Source: Candidatus Methylomicrobium oryzae (GTDB lineage Bacteria > Pseudomonadota > Gammaproteobacteria > Methylococcales > Methylomonadaceae). Taken from it: DNA of 64,000 nucleotides. The translations under genes and the position numbers were made by a program. Below the pieces are notes generated by a model. That model ran no database searches, had not been told where the DNA came from, and saw only the letters and a program-made list of their open reading frames with translations. Below, in pieces: positions 44,311-54,724 of the stretch (its first letter is position 1; the number at the start of each line of letters is the position of its first letter). The stretch spans positions 1 through 64,000 of the forward strand of contig NZ_JAERVK010000007.1 in assembly GCF_016745425.1 (NCBI RefSeq). The letters are read 5' to 3'.

Positions 44311-46359
44311 TCAATGCCGCGGTTCGCGCAATCCTGCATCGACGCCGATTTCGCCGCGCGAATCCAGCGTCAGCACCGCAGGCATAGGCTCGCCATTAAT
44401 CGTAACCCTGCAAGCTTCCGCAGTACGGCCCTGCCGCAATAATTCCGCCGCCATCCGGCGAGATATCTGCGCACCGAACGCCTCTTTCCACAACACAAAC
44501 TTGCAGCCCTTGCGCCAATCGCTGCAGCCGTAGCCTTTTCGGCCTTCGATGATCGGCGCGCCGCAGAGAGGGCAGCGCCCCAGGTCTGCCGGTGCGTCGC
44601 TGGGTCGGCGCGAACCCACGATATCGCGGGTAAAACGGATGATCCCTTCCATGAACTGCCGCGGATCGAATTCGTTCTGCTCGATTCTTTTCAGGCGCGA
44701 TTCCCATTCGCCGGTCATCGCGGCCGACTTCAAATGCTCGTCGGCGATCAATTCGATCAGCCGCTGCCCGGTTCCGGTACTCAGCAACAATTTTTTCTGC
44801 CGGCAAATATAGTTACGCTTAACCAGCACTTCGATGATCGCGGCCCGCGTCGCAGGCGTCCCGAGCCCTTTTTCCTTCAAGGCTTCTTTCAGGGTTTCAT
44901 CGTCGCAGGTTTTGCCGGCCGACTCCATCATACCCAGCAAAGTGGCTTCGGTATAATGTTTCGGCGGAGTCGTCTTGCCCTGCTTGAGCGCTGGCCGGTG
45001 CGGCCCGGTTTCGCCCTGCTCGAAAGCGGGCAGAATCTTTTGCTCCTGCTCGGCAGGCTGGGAGGAAGAATCCTTATATAATGTCTGCCAACCCGGTGCC
45101 TCGATAACCGTGCCGGTCGTTTTGAAAGGCACTTCGGCCGCCTCGCCGAGCACGGTGGTGACCTGCTTCAAGCAGGGCGGGTAAAACCCCGCAATGAACC
45201 GTATCGCGACGGCCTGGTATACCTGTTCCTCATCGCCGGCCAGCGTCCGCGGCAAGGTGGTCGTCGGAATGATCGCATGGTGATCGGTCACCCCGGCATC
45301 GTTGAACAGGCGGCCGGTCAAAGCCAGTTGATTTAGGTTCAGCGCTGCGATCTGCGGCTCGAAGCGTGCCTTCAAAGTCTGCAGCAAGGGCTTGACCTGC
45401 GGCTTCATGTCCGCACTCAGGTAACGGCTGTCGGTACGCGGATAAGTGATGTGCTTTTTTTCGTATAACGACTGGGCAAGACGAAGCGTCTGATCGGCCG
45501 TGAAGCCGTGGCGAACGCTCATGTCTTTCTGCAGATCGGTCAGATCGTACAAAGGGGGCGGATAAACTTTTTCCTGCTTGCCTTTGACCGACGTAATCCG
45601 GAAATCGCTGCCGTCGATACGCTCCCTGAGCGCCTCGGCCTTCTCTTTCTTCTCGAAACGCCCGCCGCTGTGTTGAAAGTCGACCTCGCGGTACAGCGTA
45701 TGCAGCTCCCAGAAATCTTTCGGCTTGAATTCGGCAATCTCCCGGTCGCGCTGTACGACCAGCGCCAGTACCGGCGTCTGTACCCGGCCGAGGGTCCACA
45801 GCTGCGAACCCTGGCCGAACTTGAGCGTGTAATAGCGGGTTGCATTCAAGCCGACGATCCAGTCCGCCTCGCTGCGGCACTTGGCGGCCTGGTAGAGTCC
45901 TTCGAAGGCCCGGCCCTCGCGCAGCTGGGCGAATCCCTGGCGAATCGCTTCGTCGGTCAGCGAACTGATCCAGAGCCGTTTGAACGGCTTACTCTCGCAG
46001 CCGCACCAGGACAGGATGTAACGGAAAATCAGTTCGCCTTCCCGGCCCGCGTCGGTCGCGCAAACGATCTCGTCGGCGCTCCGTAACAGGCTTTTGACCG
46101 TCTGCAGCTGCTTCTGCGCGGCCGCGTCCCCCCGCGCCCTGAGCGCAAAACGTTCGGGAATGATCGGCAGTCCTTCCAGAGACCAGCGTTTCCAGGCCTT
46201 GTTGTACTGGTCCGGCTCCTGCAACTCGACCAGATGCCCGAAGGCCCAGACGATCCGGTAACCGTTGCCCTCCAGGTAGCCGTCGCGCCGGTTGTTGACG
46301 CCCAGGCAGCGCGCAATGTCCCGGGCCACGGAGGGTTTTTCGGTCAAGACGACTTTCAT
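44311..46359 (-). CDS. topB: DNA topoisomerase III
   Basis: Type IA topoisomerase that relaxes and decatenates DNA via a tyrosine linkage. The 682-residue length fits the family. It begins MKVVLTEKPSVARDIARCLG with a TOPRIM region (CATDAGREGELIFRYILSW near 100), and the catalytic Tyr306 sits in ITYPRTDSRYLS. The C-terminal 100 residues carry a zinc-ribbon-like segment (CPLCGAPIIEGRKGYGCSDW) and a short basic tail. It starts 6 bp after ppnN stops, on the same strand, so the two are co-transcribed. Confidence 0.93.
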   Translation of the reverse strand: MKVVLTEKPSVARDIARCLGVNNRRDGYLEGNGYRIVWAFGHLVELQEPDQYNKAWKRWSLEGLPIIPERFALRARGDAAAQKQLQTVKSLLRSADEIVCATDAGREGELIFRYILSWCGCESKPFKRLWISSLTDEAIRQGFAQLREGRAFEGLYQAAKCRSEADWIVGLNATRYYTLKFGQGSQLWTLGRVQTPVLALVVQRDREIAEFKPKDFWELHTLYREVDFQHSGGRFEKKEKAEALRERIDGSDFRITSVKGKQEKVYPPPLYDLTDLQKDMSVRHGFTADQTLRLAQSLYEKKHITYPRTDSRYLSADMKPQVKPLLQTLKARFEPQIAALNLNQLALTGRLFNDAGVTDHHAIIPTTTLPRTLAGDEEQVYQAVAIRFIAGFYPPCLKQVTTVLGEAAEVPFKTTGTVIEAPGWQTLYKDSSSQPAEQEQKILPAFEQGETGPHRPALKQGKTTPPKHYTEATLLGMMESAGKTCDDETLKEALKEKGLGTPATRAAIIEVLVKRNYICRQKKLLLSTGTGQRLIELIADEHLKSAAMTGEWESRLKRIEQNEFDPRQFMEGIIRFTRDIVGSRRPSDAPADLGRCPLCGAPIIEGRKGYGCSDWRKGCKFVLWKEAFGAQISRRMAAELLRQGRTAEACRVTINGEPMPAVLTLDSRGEIGVDAGLREPRH

Positions 46360-46365
46360 TGAAAT

Positions 46366-47766
46366 CTATACCCGGCTTCCCTCGGCGGCTTCCGGCTGGA
46401 CGATCTGGTAACAAGGCACGTATTTCTTGCCCGGCAGTTTCATCCGGTGCTGCTTCACGAAAGACGTCAGCAGCGCATCCATCAACACCATGATCTCGGG
46501 ATCGCCATGGATTTCGAAATGGCCGTGCTTTTCGACCGCGCGAATGCCGTCGTCCTTCACATTACCGGCCACGATGCCCGAAAACACCCGCCGCAGATTC
46601 GCCGCCAGAACATGCACGGCCTGATTTTTATGCAGGGCCAAATTGCTCATGTTGTGATGCGTCGGCACGAAAGGCGTTTGAAAGACTTTGTCGATATGCA
46701 GCATCCAGTTGAAATAATAGGCGTCGCCGGTAGCCTTGCGAAATGCCCGCACTTGGTGGATGCCCGCGTCCATCTCGATCGCAACCTGCCGGGGATCGTC
46801 GATGATGATCCGGTAACGCTGCTGCGCTTCCGTGCCGAGGGTGCCGCCGATAAACCGGTCGATCTGCTCGAAATATTCTCCCGCGCTGTCGGGGCCGGTA
46901 AAAATCAACGGAAACGGCATCGCTTCGTTTTCGGGATGAAGCAAAATGCCGAGAATGTAGAGAATTTCTTCGGCGGTACCCGCGCCGCCCGGAAACACGA
47001 CGATGCCGTGACCGGTCCGCACGAACGCTTCCAAACGCTTTTCGATATCCGGCAAGATGACCAGGTCGTTCACGATCGGGTTCGGCGATTCGGCCGCGAT
47101 GATGCCCGGCTCGGTAATGCCGAGGTATTGCCCGTGCTTGATCCGCTGCTTCGCATGGCCGATCGCCGCACCTTTCATCGGGCCTTTCATCGCACCCGGT
47201 CCGCAGCCGGTGCAGATGTCCAGGCCGCGCAGGCCCAATTCATGGCCGACCTGTTTGCTGTACTCGTATTCCTTACGGCTGATCGAATGCCCGCCCCAGC
47301 AGACGACCAGCTTCGGGTTCACCATCGGCCGCAAAATGTTCGCATTGCGGAGAATGTGAAACACCGCATTGCTGATGCCCTCCGAGGTTTGCAGATTGAA
47401 GCGCGGGTTGTCGTTGATCTCGTCGCTGACGTAGATGATGTCGCGCAGTACCGCAAACAGGTGCTCCTTGATCCCCTTGATCATCTTACCGTCCACAAAC
47501 GCATGCGCAGGGGCGCTTTTCAGCTCCAGTTTGATCCCGCGCTGCTGCTGGACGACGCGAATCCCGAAGGATGAGTATCGTTCCAGAAGCTCCTTGCCGT
47601 CGTCCATCGAACTGCCGCAATTCAGTACCGCCAGCGCACAGTTGCGGAATACCCGGTATAAACCGCCTTGACTGGTATCCAGCAATTTGCTGACTTCGGC
47701 TTTCGATAGAATATCCAGGCGGCCTTCCTCGGGCGATATGACCGCATCCATTACTTCATGCTTCAT
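46366..47766 (-). CDS. ppnN: Nucleotide 5'-monophosphate nucleosidase
   Basis: 466 residues of the PpnN/YgdH type. It hydrolyses nucleoside monophosphates to base and ribose 5-phosphate, is activated by (p)ppGpp, and helps in nucleotide salvage and stress. The central lysine-decarboxylase/LOG fold carries GCGPGAMKGPMKGAAIGHA and the catalytic/nucleotide signature VFPGGAGTAEEI, with N- and C-terminal extensions typical of the family. AGAGGA lies just before the ATG at 47764-47766. Confidence 0.9.
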   Translation of the reverse strand: MKHEVMDAVISPEEGRLDILSKAEVSKLLDTSQGGLYRVFRNCALAVLNCGSSMDDGKELLERYSSFGIRVVQQQRGIKLELKSAPAHAFVDGKMIKGIKEHLFAVLRDIIYVSDEINDNPRFNLQTSEGISNAVFHILRNANILRPMVNPKLVVCWGGHSISRKEYEYSKQVGHELGLRGLDICTGCGPGAMKGPMKGAAIGHAKQRIKHGQYLGITEPGIIAAESPNPIVNDLVILPDIEKRLEAFVRTGHGIVVFPGGAGTAEEILYILGILLHPENEAMPFPLIFTGPDSAGEYFEQIDRFIGGTLGTEAQQRYRIIIDDPRQVAIEMDAGIHQVRAFRKATGDAYYFNWMLHIDKVFQTPFVPTHHNMSNLALHKNQAVHVLAANLRRVFSGIVAGNVKDDGIRAVEKHGHFEIHGDPEIMVLMDALLTSFVKQHRMKLPGKKYVPCYQIVQPEAAEGSRV

Positions 47767-47953
47767 TCTGTTCCTCTACACTTCATTCTTCGATGGATTG
47801 CTTTGCGACGCTCGCTTCTTGTCGGGAGTTTTTGTCTCCGGCCGGCACAAGCCTTTCCCGGATAAAGAATAACCGTTCATTCATGACCTATTCAGCATTT
47901 TCGATTATGATCCGCCTAACGCATATTTTTCTACATATATTAGGACTAAAATC

Positions 47954-48637
47954 ATGAACCCCATCATTAAAGGAGTGATTCTGACAGGATTGGCGATATT
48001 GCCGGCAGCTTGCGCAACCTATTCCCAAGGGTACTATGACACCGGCTACGGCTATTCTCCGGGTTACTACGACAGCGGCTATGGCTATGGCATCGTCGAA
48101 CGCAATTATTACAATACATATACCTACCCTACCCCGGTTTACCGCACGGAAGAGCACCATCACCACCACTACGACGGCCATGATCGCCGTCATTCCGATC
48201 GGCATGATCACGACGGCCGGCGCTACTCGCCGCCTCCCGGCACCCTTTACCCTAACCCCGGATCCCGCGACCGCGACCGCGACCGCGACGAAAAAGATCA
48301 TTATAACTGGAACGCACAGGCTGCGAAGCCCTACGACAACCGGAAATTCGATCGGAACCGCCAGCAATATGGCGAGCGGCACGAAGGATGGCCCCAGCGT
48401 CCTCCCGCCGACTCGAATGCGTATGGACAACGGGGGCACCGCCAAAATTGGGATCGGCAGGAAAGCAGACGTCAGAACAGCGGCTTTGAAGAGCACTCCC
48501 CTGCTTACGGCAGAGCGGAATCGGGATGGCATAACAATACCCCGGCCGCTCCGAAAAACAGGCAGGACGGGCAAGCAAGACAAAGGCCCGGAAGATGGCG
48601 TTCCGGGGATCCGCAAGACGTGCAAAACGGTCAATGA
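47954..48637 (+). CDS. Low-complexity His/Tyr/Gly-rich lipoprotein
   Basis: 227 residues. A lipoprotein signal (ILTGLAILPAACATYS, lipobox Cys20) is followed by a Tyr-Gly repeat region (GYYDTGYGYSPGYYDSGYGY) and a His-rich stretch (EEHHHHHYDGHDRRHSDRH) that could bind metal. Arg/Asp repeats (RDRDRDRD) and a Gln/Arg-rich disordered tail follow. No globular domain is seen. It is a cell-envelope protein of unknown role; composition suggests metal binding or an extended surface tail. Confidence 0.7.
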   Translation: MNPIIKGVILTGLAILPAACATYSQGYYDTGYGYSPGYYDSGYGYGIVERNYYNTYTYPTPVYRTEEHHHHHYDGHDRRHSDRHDHDGRRYSPPPGTLYPNPGSRDRDRDRDEKDHYNWNAQAAKPYDNRKFDRNRQQYGERHEGWPQRPPADSNAYGQRGHRQNWDRQESRRQNSGFEEHSPAYGRAESGWHNNTPAAPKNRQDGQARQRPGRWRSGDPQDVQNGQ

Positions 48638-48739
48638 CCGCTTTGCCCCCGGCATATAAGGAAGGAAGGCGTTAATCCGCAACGGCCGGATGGGGTATCT
48701 TCGACCGGACCGGACGCTTCGAATTCAGCCCCCACAAGA

Positions 48740-50128
48740 TTATTCAACGCTTTTTAGATTGTATTTTCGCACCCGGTAACGCAGGGTTTCGCGCGTTGCC
48801 CCTAAATCCCTGGCGGCCGCGGTCAGATTGTAATCGGCGCGTTCCAACGCGGTTTTGATGATGAACTTGTCCATGTCGTCCAGAGCCATGCTGCCGTCCA
48901 GCGGCAGCTGAATCATGTTTTTATCGGTCACCCCGGCCTGCGGCGGACTGGCTTGTCCCGGCAATTGCAGCCATTGTCCCGGAAAAACCGGCCCATCGGC
49001 AAACAGAACGCAACGCTCGATCACATTGCGCAGTTCGCGCACATTGCCCGGCCAGTCGTAATTTTTCAATTTGCTCCAGACCTCCTCCGGAATGTCCTTG
49101 ACGCGCTGACCGGCTTTCGCATTGAATTCGGCAACAAACAACGGCACCAGATCCTCCAGGTCTTCCTTGGCCGCACGCAGAGGCGGCAGCATGACCTTGA
49201 AAACGCTCAGACGGTGGTAAAGATCGCTGCGGAAGCTGCCTTCGCGCACCATCTGTTCCAGATCGCGGTTACTGGCGGCGATAATCTGCACATCGACGCC
49301 GACTTCTTTTTCGCCGCCGAGACGGCGCACCTTATGATCCTCGATCGCCTTGAGCAGCTTGGCCTGCAATTCGAGCGGCATTTCGCCGATCTCGTCCATA
49401 AACAGGGTCCCGCCATCGGCCTGTTCGAGCAGGCCGCGATGCCGGGCGGTCGCGCCGGTAAACGCCCCCGATTCGTGACCGAACAGTTCGGATTCGAGCA
49501 GCTCGCGCGGCAGCGCCGCACAGTTCACCTCGATCATCGGCTGCTGAGCGCGGGCGCCGCCGTAGTGCAGTATCTTCGCGGCCAGCCCCTTGCCGGTGCC
49601 GGTTTCGCCGCCAATGATCAGGGCGCTGAACGGCACCTGATTCAGACGTTGCAGCAAAGTCCGCACTTCCTGGGCCTGCCGGCTCCGGCCGACATAGGCA
49701 CTTGGCGAATAACGCTTATGTCCGGCGCTGGCCTGCTCGCGCACCCGCCTGATGATTGCGGCGCTGCGTGCGGCACTGGCAACCACCAGATCGAGCCGCT
49801 CCAGATCGCAGGGTTTTTCCAGAAAATCATAAGCACCGAGCCTGAGCGCCCGCACCGAATCGGGCACGCTGCCGTAGCCGGTCAAAAACAGCCATTCGGC
49901 ATGCCCGGCCTTCTTCTTGATTTTTTCCATCAAATCCAGGGCATTGCCGTCCGGCAGATTCAGATCCGAAAGTATCAGCAACGGCGCCAGGTTTTTTTTG
50001 ACCAGCCAATCCTCGGCTTCGGCCAGCGTGGTGGCCAATACGACTTCCCATCCGGATTTCCGGTAATGCAGGGACAGTTCGGAGCCTAGCAGTTTTTCAT
50101 CTTCGATGATCAACAAGGTTTCTATCAT
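48740..50128 (-). CDS. Sigma-54-dependent NtrC-family response regulator
   Basis: 462 residues in the full NtrC arrangement. The receiver domain has phospho-acceptor Asp55 ([11 protein letters not shown]). The AAA+ sigma-54 activator domain has Walker [10 protein letters not shown], the sigma-54 contact loop [15 protein letters not shown] and Walker [16 protein letters not shown]-terminal Fis-type helix-turn-helix ([20 protein letters not shown]) completes it. GAGGAGG lies 6 nt upstream of the ATG. Its start overlaps the kinase stop by 3 bp. Target unknown. Confidence 0.92.
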   Translation of the reverse strand: MIETLLIIEDEKLLGSELSLHYRKSGWEVVLATTLAEAEDWLVKKNLAPLLILSDLNLPDGNALDLMEKIKKKAGHAEWLFLTGYGSVPDSVRALRLGAYDFLEKPCDLERLDLVVASAARSAAIIRRVREQASAGHKRYSPSAYVGRSRQAQEVRTLLQRLNQVPFSALIIGGETGTGKGLAAKILHYGGARAQQPMIEVNCAALPRELLESELFGHESGAFTGATARHRGLLEQADGGTLFMDEIGEMPLELQAKLLKAIEDHKVRRLGGEKEVGVDVQIIAASNRDLEQMVREGSFRSDLYHRLSVFKVMLPPLRAAKEDLEDLVPLFVAEFNAKAGQRVKDIPEEVWSKLKNYDWPGNVRELRNVIERCVLFADGPVFPGQWLQLPGQASPPQAGVTDKNMIQLPLDGSMALDDMDKFIIKTALERADYNLTAAARDLGATRETLRYRVRKYNLKSVE

Positions 50129-51591
50129 CGATGCGCCTCCTCAGCAATGGCCGGCCAACACAGCGAGACACAGGCGCCATGCGGTATCTGATTTTTGAGA
50201 CTGATGCAACCGCCGGTTTCTTTGACGTAACGCTGCACCATCGTCAGCCCAAGTCCGGTGCCCCGCTGGCGGGTCGTCCGAAACGGCCGAATGCCCTGTT
50301 CGAGCAGTTCCGGGGAAAATCCGGGGCCGTCATCCGCCACCTCGATTCTAAAGCCTTCGGCGTCTTGAGCGGCCGTAACGCGTATCATACCGCTCCTTCC
50401 TTCCAATGCATCGGCCGCATTCAAGATCAGATTCAACAAGGCTTGCCTGAGGCCGCCCGCCGGCAAATGCGCCGTAAGCAGCGGCAGAGCCACAACCTCC
50501 AGGCGGATGGATTCGGCGATCTGATAACGGGTCAATGCCGCCAGGTCGCGGATCAGCATCGCGACGTCGATGTCGTCGGCCTCTTCCGGCACATGGCGGC
50601 TTTGGTTCAGCAGATCGTTGAGCAAATGGCCGAGCCGTTTCAGCTCGCCGCCGATCAAATCCATACGCGCATACTGGCCGGGATTATCGATCTCACGCCG
50701 CAAGTTACTGAACGCGATCTGGATGCCCGCCAGCGGATTGCGTATCTCATGGGCGAGTTCGGCCGCGACCTCGCCGACCGCCGCAAGCCGTTCGGCCCGG
50801 GCCAGGCTGGCCTGCTGTTCGAGCAGGGCCTGGGTCGCCAGCCTGACCTCCCGCTGAAGCGATTGCGCATACAGGCGTTTGGCTTCCTCGAGCTCGGCCA
50901 GATGGCTGACCATTTCGTTATAGCTGTTGAAGACCGGCAACAGCAAGGGATCGAGATGGTCGGTCGTGATTCGGGTAAAATTGCCTTCGGTCAGGCGCTG
51001 CAGCAGTAATCTCAGATCGTGCAAAGGGTGCAGGATGCGCCGGTAGAAAAACCCGAACGCGACGACCACAATTACAATAAACGTGACCGCAGCCAAGTCG
51101 AGTTCGGTTTGCGTGTCTTCGCTGATTTCGCCCAGCAATTTCTCGCGTTGCCCAAGCTCGTTATCCAGCGTATCGCTGAGCAGATTCAGCGCGCTGATCA
51201 AACGTTCCTGCTTGTCTGTCCCGCCAGGTTGCCGCCATTCATCGAGTATCGCTTTGACAATGCCCATGTTTCCTGCAGAGCTCTCGGCCAAAAATCCGCT
51301 TTCCGTAAACAAAGTATTCAACTCCTCGACCGTGCCGCTCAGCGCTTCGATCATCGGCAATAAACGCTCATGCTGGCCAAGCGGAGTCACTTTAGTCAAA
51401 TAATCGATCAGTGCTTTTTGCAGCGCCACCGACGCATGCTGCACGCTGTGCGAATAATTGACGTGCGAGAACACGGTATTGAAATGATGAAGATTGCGCC
51501 ATATCATCCCGACGAACATCGCCAGCGTCAGCGACATCAATAATAAAAACGCTAAAACACGATGCTGAACAGGGCTATTCAAGAATTGCAT
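50125..51591 (-). CDS. Membrane sensor histidine kinase, partner of the NtrC-type regulator
   Basis: 488 residues from the ATG at 51589-51591; a longer open frame upstream overlaps the SulP gene and is unlikely. A membrane helix (VLAFLLLMSLTLAMFVGMIW) is followed by a periplasmic helical domain (about 35-175), a second helix (LDLAAVTFIVIVVVAFGFFY), a HAMP-like linker, the HisKA domain with the phospho-acceptor His in LAHEIRNPLAG, and a HATPase domain (NAADALEGR, GTGLGLTMV). It overlaps the regulator start by 4 bp, so the two are co-translated. It lies on the same strand after the SulP transporter. Confidence 0.9.
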   Translation of the reverse strand: MQFLNSPVQHRVLAFLLLMSLTLAMFVGMIWRNLHHFNTVFSHVNYSHSVQHASVALQKALIDYLTKVTPLGQHERLLPMIEALSGTVEELNTLFTESGFLAESSAGNMGIVKAILDEWRQPGGTDKQERLISALNLLSDTLDNELGQREKLLGEISEDTQTELDLAAVTFIVIVVVAFGFFYRRILHPLHDLRLLLQRLTEGNFTRITTDHLDPLLLPVFNSYNEMVSHLAELEEAKRLYAQSLQREVRLATQALLEQQASLARAERLAAVGEVAAELAHEIRNPLAGIQIAFSNLRREIDNPGQYARMDLIGGELKRLGHLLNDLLNQSRHVPEEADDIDVAMLIRDLAALTRYQIAESIRLEVVALPLLTAHLPAGGLRQALLNLILNAADALEGRSGMIRVTAAQDAEGFRIEVADDGPGFSPELLEQGIRPFRTTRQRGTGLGLTMVQRYVKETGGCISLKNQIPHGACVSLCWPAIAEEAHR

Positions 51592-51661
51592 AACTCTTAG
51601 ATACGATAAGATGCGCTCGCGATCAGGGCGAATCTTTCGATCGCCCTGGCCGACACGACGG

Positions 51662-53386
51662 CTAAACTTCCTCCGCCGAACGCTGTTTATTATTCGCGTA
51701 GCCCGGCAGACCATGATGATCCGAGCGCCGTCTACACATGTGATCTCTTTTCATTTTGCGCACCGCCAACGGATGCCGTGAGTAGGTGTCATGGTATTCC
51801 ATTCCGAAGAACTCACAGATGCCGCCCTGTGCTTCATAATTGTGCTGGAATTCGTGCAGGAATTCCATCACTGTATGATCGATCAGATAGGCGTTGCTCA
51901 ACTGGAAGATCACGTGCCGGCCCTTGTCGATGCCGGCCAGCGCGTTTTTCAACGCCATGAAGTTCGAAAAGATCGCCGCCCCGACGATTTCGACCAGCAG
52001 CGCGCCATTTTCCAAGGGCTCCAGCACGAAATGGATCTTGAATAAATTATTCAGCCGGACCCCCCTGAACATATGGATCGCAAATTTGGCCATGATGCCG
52101 ATCGCCACGCCGATCAGCAGGTCGGTCGCCAGTACGCCAATAATGGTGACCACGAACATGAACAGTTGTTCCTTGCCGATCCCCATCACTTTGGCGAACT
52201 CTTTCGGCGAAGCGAGGCGAAAGCCGGTAAACACCAGCAAGGACGCCAACGATGCCAATGGAATGCTGTGGATCAGACGCGGAAACAGCACCACGAACAG
52301 CAAGAGAAACATGCCGTGAAAAAAATTGGCCCAGCCGGTTTTCGCGCCGTTGTTGCAATTGGCGGAGCTCCGTACGATTTCGGCAATCATCGGCAGACCG
52401 CCGACCATTCCCGCAACCAAATTACCGACCCCAATCGCAGTCAAATCGCGATCCAGGTTCGAATGCCGGCGATAGGGGTCGAGCTTGTCGACCGCCACGG
52501 CACTGAGCAGGCTTTCCAGGCTGCCGACCAGGCAGATAGCGACCACCGCGGACCAGAACTCGGCCGTCGCGATTTTGGAAAAATCCGGAAAATAGAAACT
52601 GGACAAAAAATTATCCGAAATCGCGACCAGAAACTTCGGCCCGACCGTTGCCTCGTGATGCGGCAGAAACGTCGCATCCGGCAGAAACAGATACATGTGT
52701 TCATGATCGAGATCGTAAAACTTCCCCAAACCGATACCGGCCAGCACCACCAGAATCGGTGCCGGCAGCATTTTCAACTGCGGCTCGCGGACCACCCGCC
52801 AGAAAATCAGAATTGCGATACTGGTCACCCCGATCATCGCGATTTCGGGATTTAGGTTGACGATACTGTGCGGGATTTGCGCGATCGTCGAAAACAGACT
52901 GCCTTTTTCCGGGGTCACCCCGAGCATCACATGGATCTGCTTGGCCATGATGATGATGCCAATCGCCGCCAGCATCCCATGTACGACCGAGGCCGGAAAA
53001 AACGAACTGAGCCGGCCGGCCTTAAAGAACCCCATCGCAATCTGCAGCACGCTGGCGACCACGATCGCGGCCAAGGTATAGCGGTAGCCCGCCATCGCAT
53101 CGCCCTGCCCGAGGCTTTGCACCGCGTCCAGCACGACCACGATCAGGCCGGCGGCCGGGCCGTTGATCGTCATGAACGAACCGCTGACTCTCGAAACCAG
53201 CATGCCGCCGACGACCGCCGTAATGAGCCCGGCGGACGGCGGAAAGCCCGACGCCATCGAGATTCCCAAGCACAGCGGCAGCGCGATCAAGAACACTAAA
53301 AACCCCGACAACAAGTCGGCGCGCCAATTTTCCTTTAACCCGGCGAGCCCCGTTTTAGGTAAGCCGGGCGATAAAACTTCAGACAT
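51662..53386 (-). CDS. SulP-family transporter, plausibly for bicarbonate
   Basis: 574 residues from the ATG at 53384-53386, with GGAG 6 nt upstream. It has 12-14 membrane helices: WRADLLSGFLVFLIALPLCL and GSFMTINGPAAGLIVVVLDA at the start, SLESLLSAVAVDKLDPYRR in the core, and a C-terminal STAS region (VLEPLENGALLVEIVGAAIF), unusually followed by a 50-residue basic tail. The transport core differs from the 39.9-kb SulP and resembles the BicA/bicarbonate-type group, but the substrate is inferred. The two-component pair follows on the same strand, so it may control this gene. Confidence 0.8.
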   Translation of the reverse strand: MSEVLSPGLPKTGLAGLKENWRADLLSGFLVFLIALPLCLGISMASGFPPSAGLITAVVGGMLVSRVSGSFMTINGPAAGLIVVVLDAVQSLGQGDAMAGYRYTLAAIVVASVLQIAMGFFKAGRLSSFFPASVVHGMLAAIGIIIMAKQIHVMLGVTPEKGSLFSTIAQIPHSIVNLNPEIAMIGVTSIAILIFWRVVREPQLKMLPAPILVVLAGIGLGKFYDLDHEHMYLFLPDATFLPHHEATVGPKFLVAISDNFLSSFYFPDFSKIATAEFWSAVVAICLVGSLESLLSAVAVDKLDPYRRHSNLDRDLTAIGVGNLVAGMVGGLPMIAEIVRSSANCNNGAKTGWANFFHGMFLLLFVVLFPRLIHSIPLASLASLLVFTGFRLASPKEFAKVMGIGKEQLFMFVVTIIGVLATDLLIGVAIGIMAKFAIHMFRGVRLNNLFKIHFVLEPLENGALLVEIVGAAIFSNFMALKNALAGIDKGRHVIFQLSNAYLIDHTVMEFLHEFQHNYEAQGGICEFFGMEYHDTYSRHPLAVRKMKRDHMCRRRSDHHGLPGYANNKQRSAEEV

Positions 53387-53584
53387 CAGCATCTCCGTAA
53401 ATTAATAGATGCCTAGACCTTAGCGAATACCATGCCAGCTCACAAAAACTTATAAGCCACTGTTTATAAAAAATTTTTCAACCAACCACCCCTTGTCGTC
53501 CGAAAAAACGGTGTAAAACCACCATTTTAAGGTTGTATTACACCTTAAAGCTGCATTCCGCCCTGTTCGCTAGGCACTTGCCCG

Positions 53585-54085
53585 CTAAGAAACCGTTTGC
53601 AGGAATCGCTCGAACTCTCGAGTGAGAAACGGCAGTTCGCTCATCAAGCGATGATCCGCATCCAGCATCGTCAAACGGACCCGGTATTCCCGGCAAAAGC
53701 GCCAGGCATGCTCGGGCGGCACAATATCGTCGCGCCAGCCGTGATAAACCCAAGTCTTGTCCGGCGGAATCCTAAACGCGGTTTGCGGGTAGCCCGGCAA
53801 ATAAAAAGCGGGAGCCAATAGAAAAAGACCGGCCGGCTTGACTGTTTCGGCTGCAACGGCGGACACGTAAGCCCCCATACTCGAACCGACCAGCACAACC
53901 CGGTCGAAATCCCGCCATCCCGTCGCCAGCAATTGGTCAGCACGCCGATCGGGATCGGGCTGCGCCCGATAATCGGGACTTTCGAGCCGGTAGCCCTGAT
54001 TTTCTGCGACCCTCGCAAACGCCAGCGTCTTTTCGCCCCACGGCATGCTGTCCTTACCGTGGCTATAGATCAGTAATTTTTTCAT
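53585..54085 (-). CDS. Alpha/beta-hydrolase of YcfP/YqiA-like size
   Basis: 166 residues from the ATG at 54083-54085, with GGAG 6 nt upstream. It is a small alpha/beta-hydrolase fold: KKLLIYSHGKDSMPWGEKT at the start, the nucleophile elbow VLVGSSMGAY (Ser near residue 73), and a catalytic Asp/His pair suggested by VYHGWRDDIVPPEHA and MLDADHRLMSELP. It could be an esterase or thioesterase; substrate unknown. It is convergent with nothing nearby and faces away from the yceD gene. Confidence 0.72.
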   Translation of the reverse strand: MKKLLIYSHGKDSMPWGEKTLAFARVAENQGYRLESPDYRAQPDPDRRADQLLATGWRDFDRVVLVGSSMGAYVSAVAAETVKPAGLFLLAPAFYLPGYPQTAFRIPPDKTWVYHGWRDDIVPPEHAWRFCREYRVRLTMLDADHRLMSELPFLTREFERFLQTVS

Positions 54086-54178
54086 CCGTTTCTCCGATAT
54101 ACGTTGCCGATTTTGGTAATACCTTAAAATCATATAGCATTTGACCATAACACGGTTTCACGATAAGATTATTGATTT

Positions 54179-54724
54179 ATGTTAGTTCGCCTCCCCCAAA
54201 CTATTGACCCGTTACACCTCGCCGACAAGCGCAGTGTACTGAAAGGGGAGCTTTCGCTTAAAGATTTTGGCCGTCTCCGCGACATGCTGTTCGATACCGA
54301 CGGAAACGTCGCGGTCGAGCTCTACTTCAGCCGCGAAGGCCGGTTGGCCAAGATCGAAGGGAAGATTGAAACCCGTCTGCAACTGATCTGCCAGAATTGT
54401 CTTCAGGCTATCGACTGGCCTGTAAATGCGACCATCCGGCTGGGCGTTGTGAACTCCCTGGAGCAAGTTGACCGCTTGCCTCCGGACTTCGAACCGCTGT
54501 TCGTCGAGGAAGAAAAAATGCCTCTGTTGGACATCGTCGAAGACGAGCTGTTGCTGAATCTTCCCCAATACCCGAAACATTCCGAATCCTGCCAGGCTCA
54601 GGAGACGGACAGCCGCGTGCCGACTCGACCCGAGACAGACCGGCAAAAAAGACAGGATAACCCTTTTTCCATTTTAGCCAACTTAAAAAACCAGGAGAGC
54701 CCTCATGGCAGTACAAAAAAGTAA
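54179..54724 (+). CDS. yceD: YceD-family protein (23S rRNA accumulation)
   Basis: 181 residues of the DUF177/YceD type, needed for normal 23S rRNA levels. An N-terminal part ([20 protein letters not shown]) is followed by the Cys pair in [17 protein letters not shown] and the C-terminal acidic segment [20 protein letters not shown], the family hallmark. It overlaps rpmF by 20 bp, the near-universal yceD-rpmF arrangement in front of the fatty-acid genes. Confidence 0.92.
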   Translation: MLVRLPQTIDPLHLADKRSVLKGELSLKDFGRLRDMLFDTDGNVAVELYFSREGRLAKIEGKIETRLQLICQNCLQAIDWPVNATIRLGVVNSLEQVDRLPPDFEPLFVEEEKMPLLDIVEDELLLNLPQYPKHSESCQAQETDSRVPTRPETDRQKRQDNPFSILANLKNQESPHGSTKK

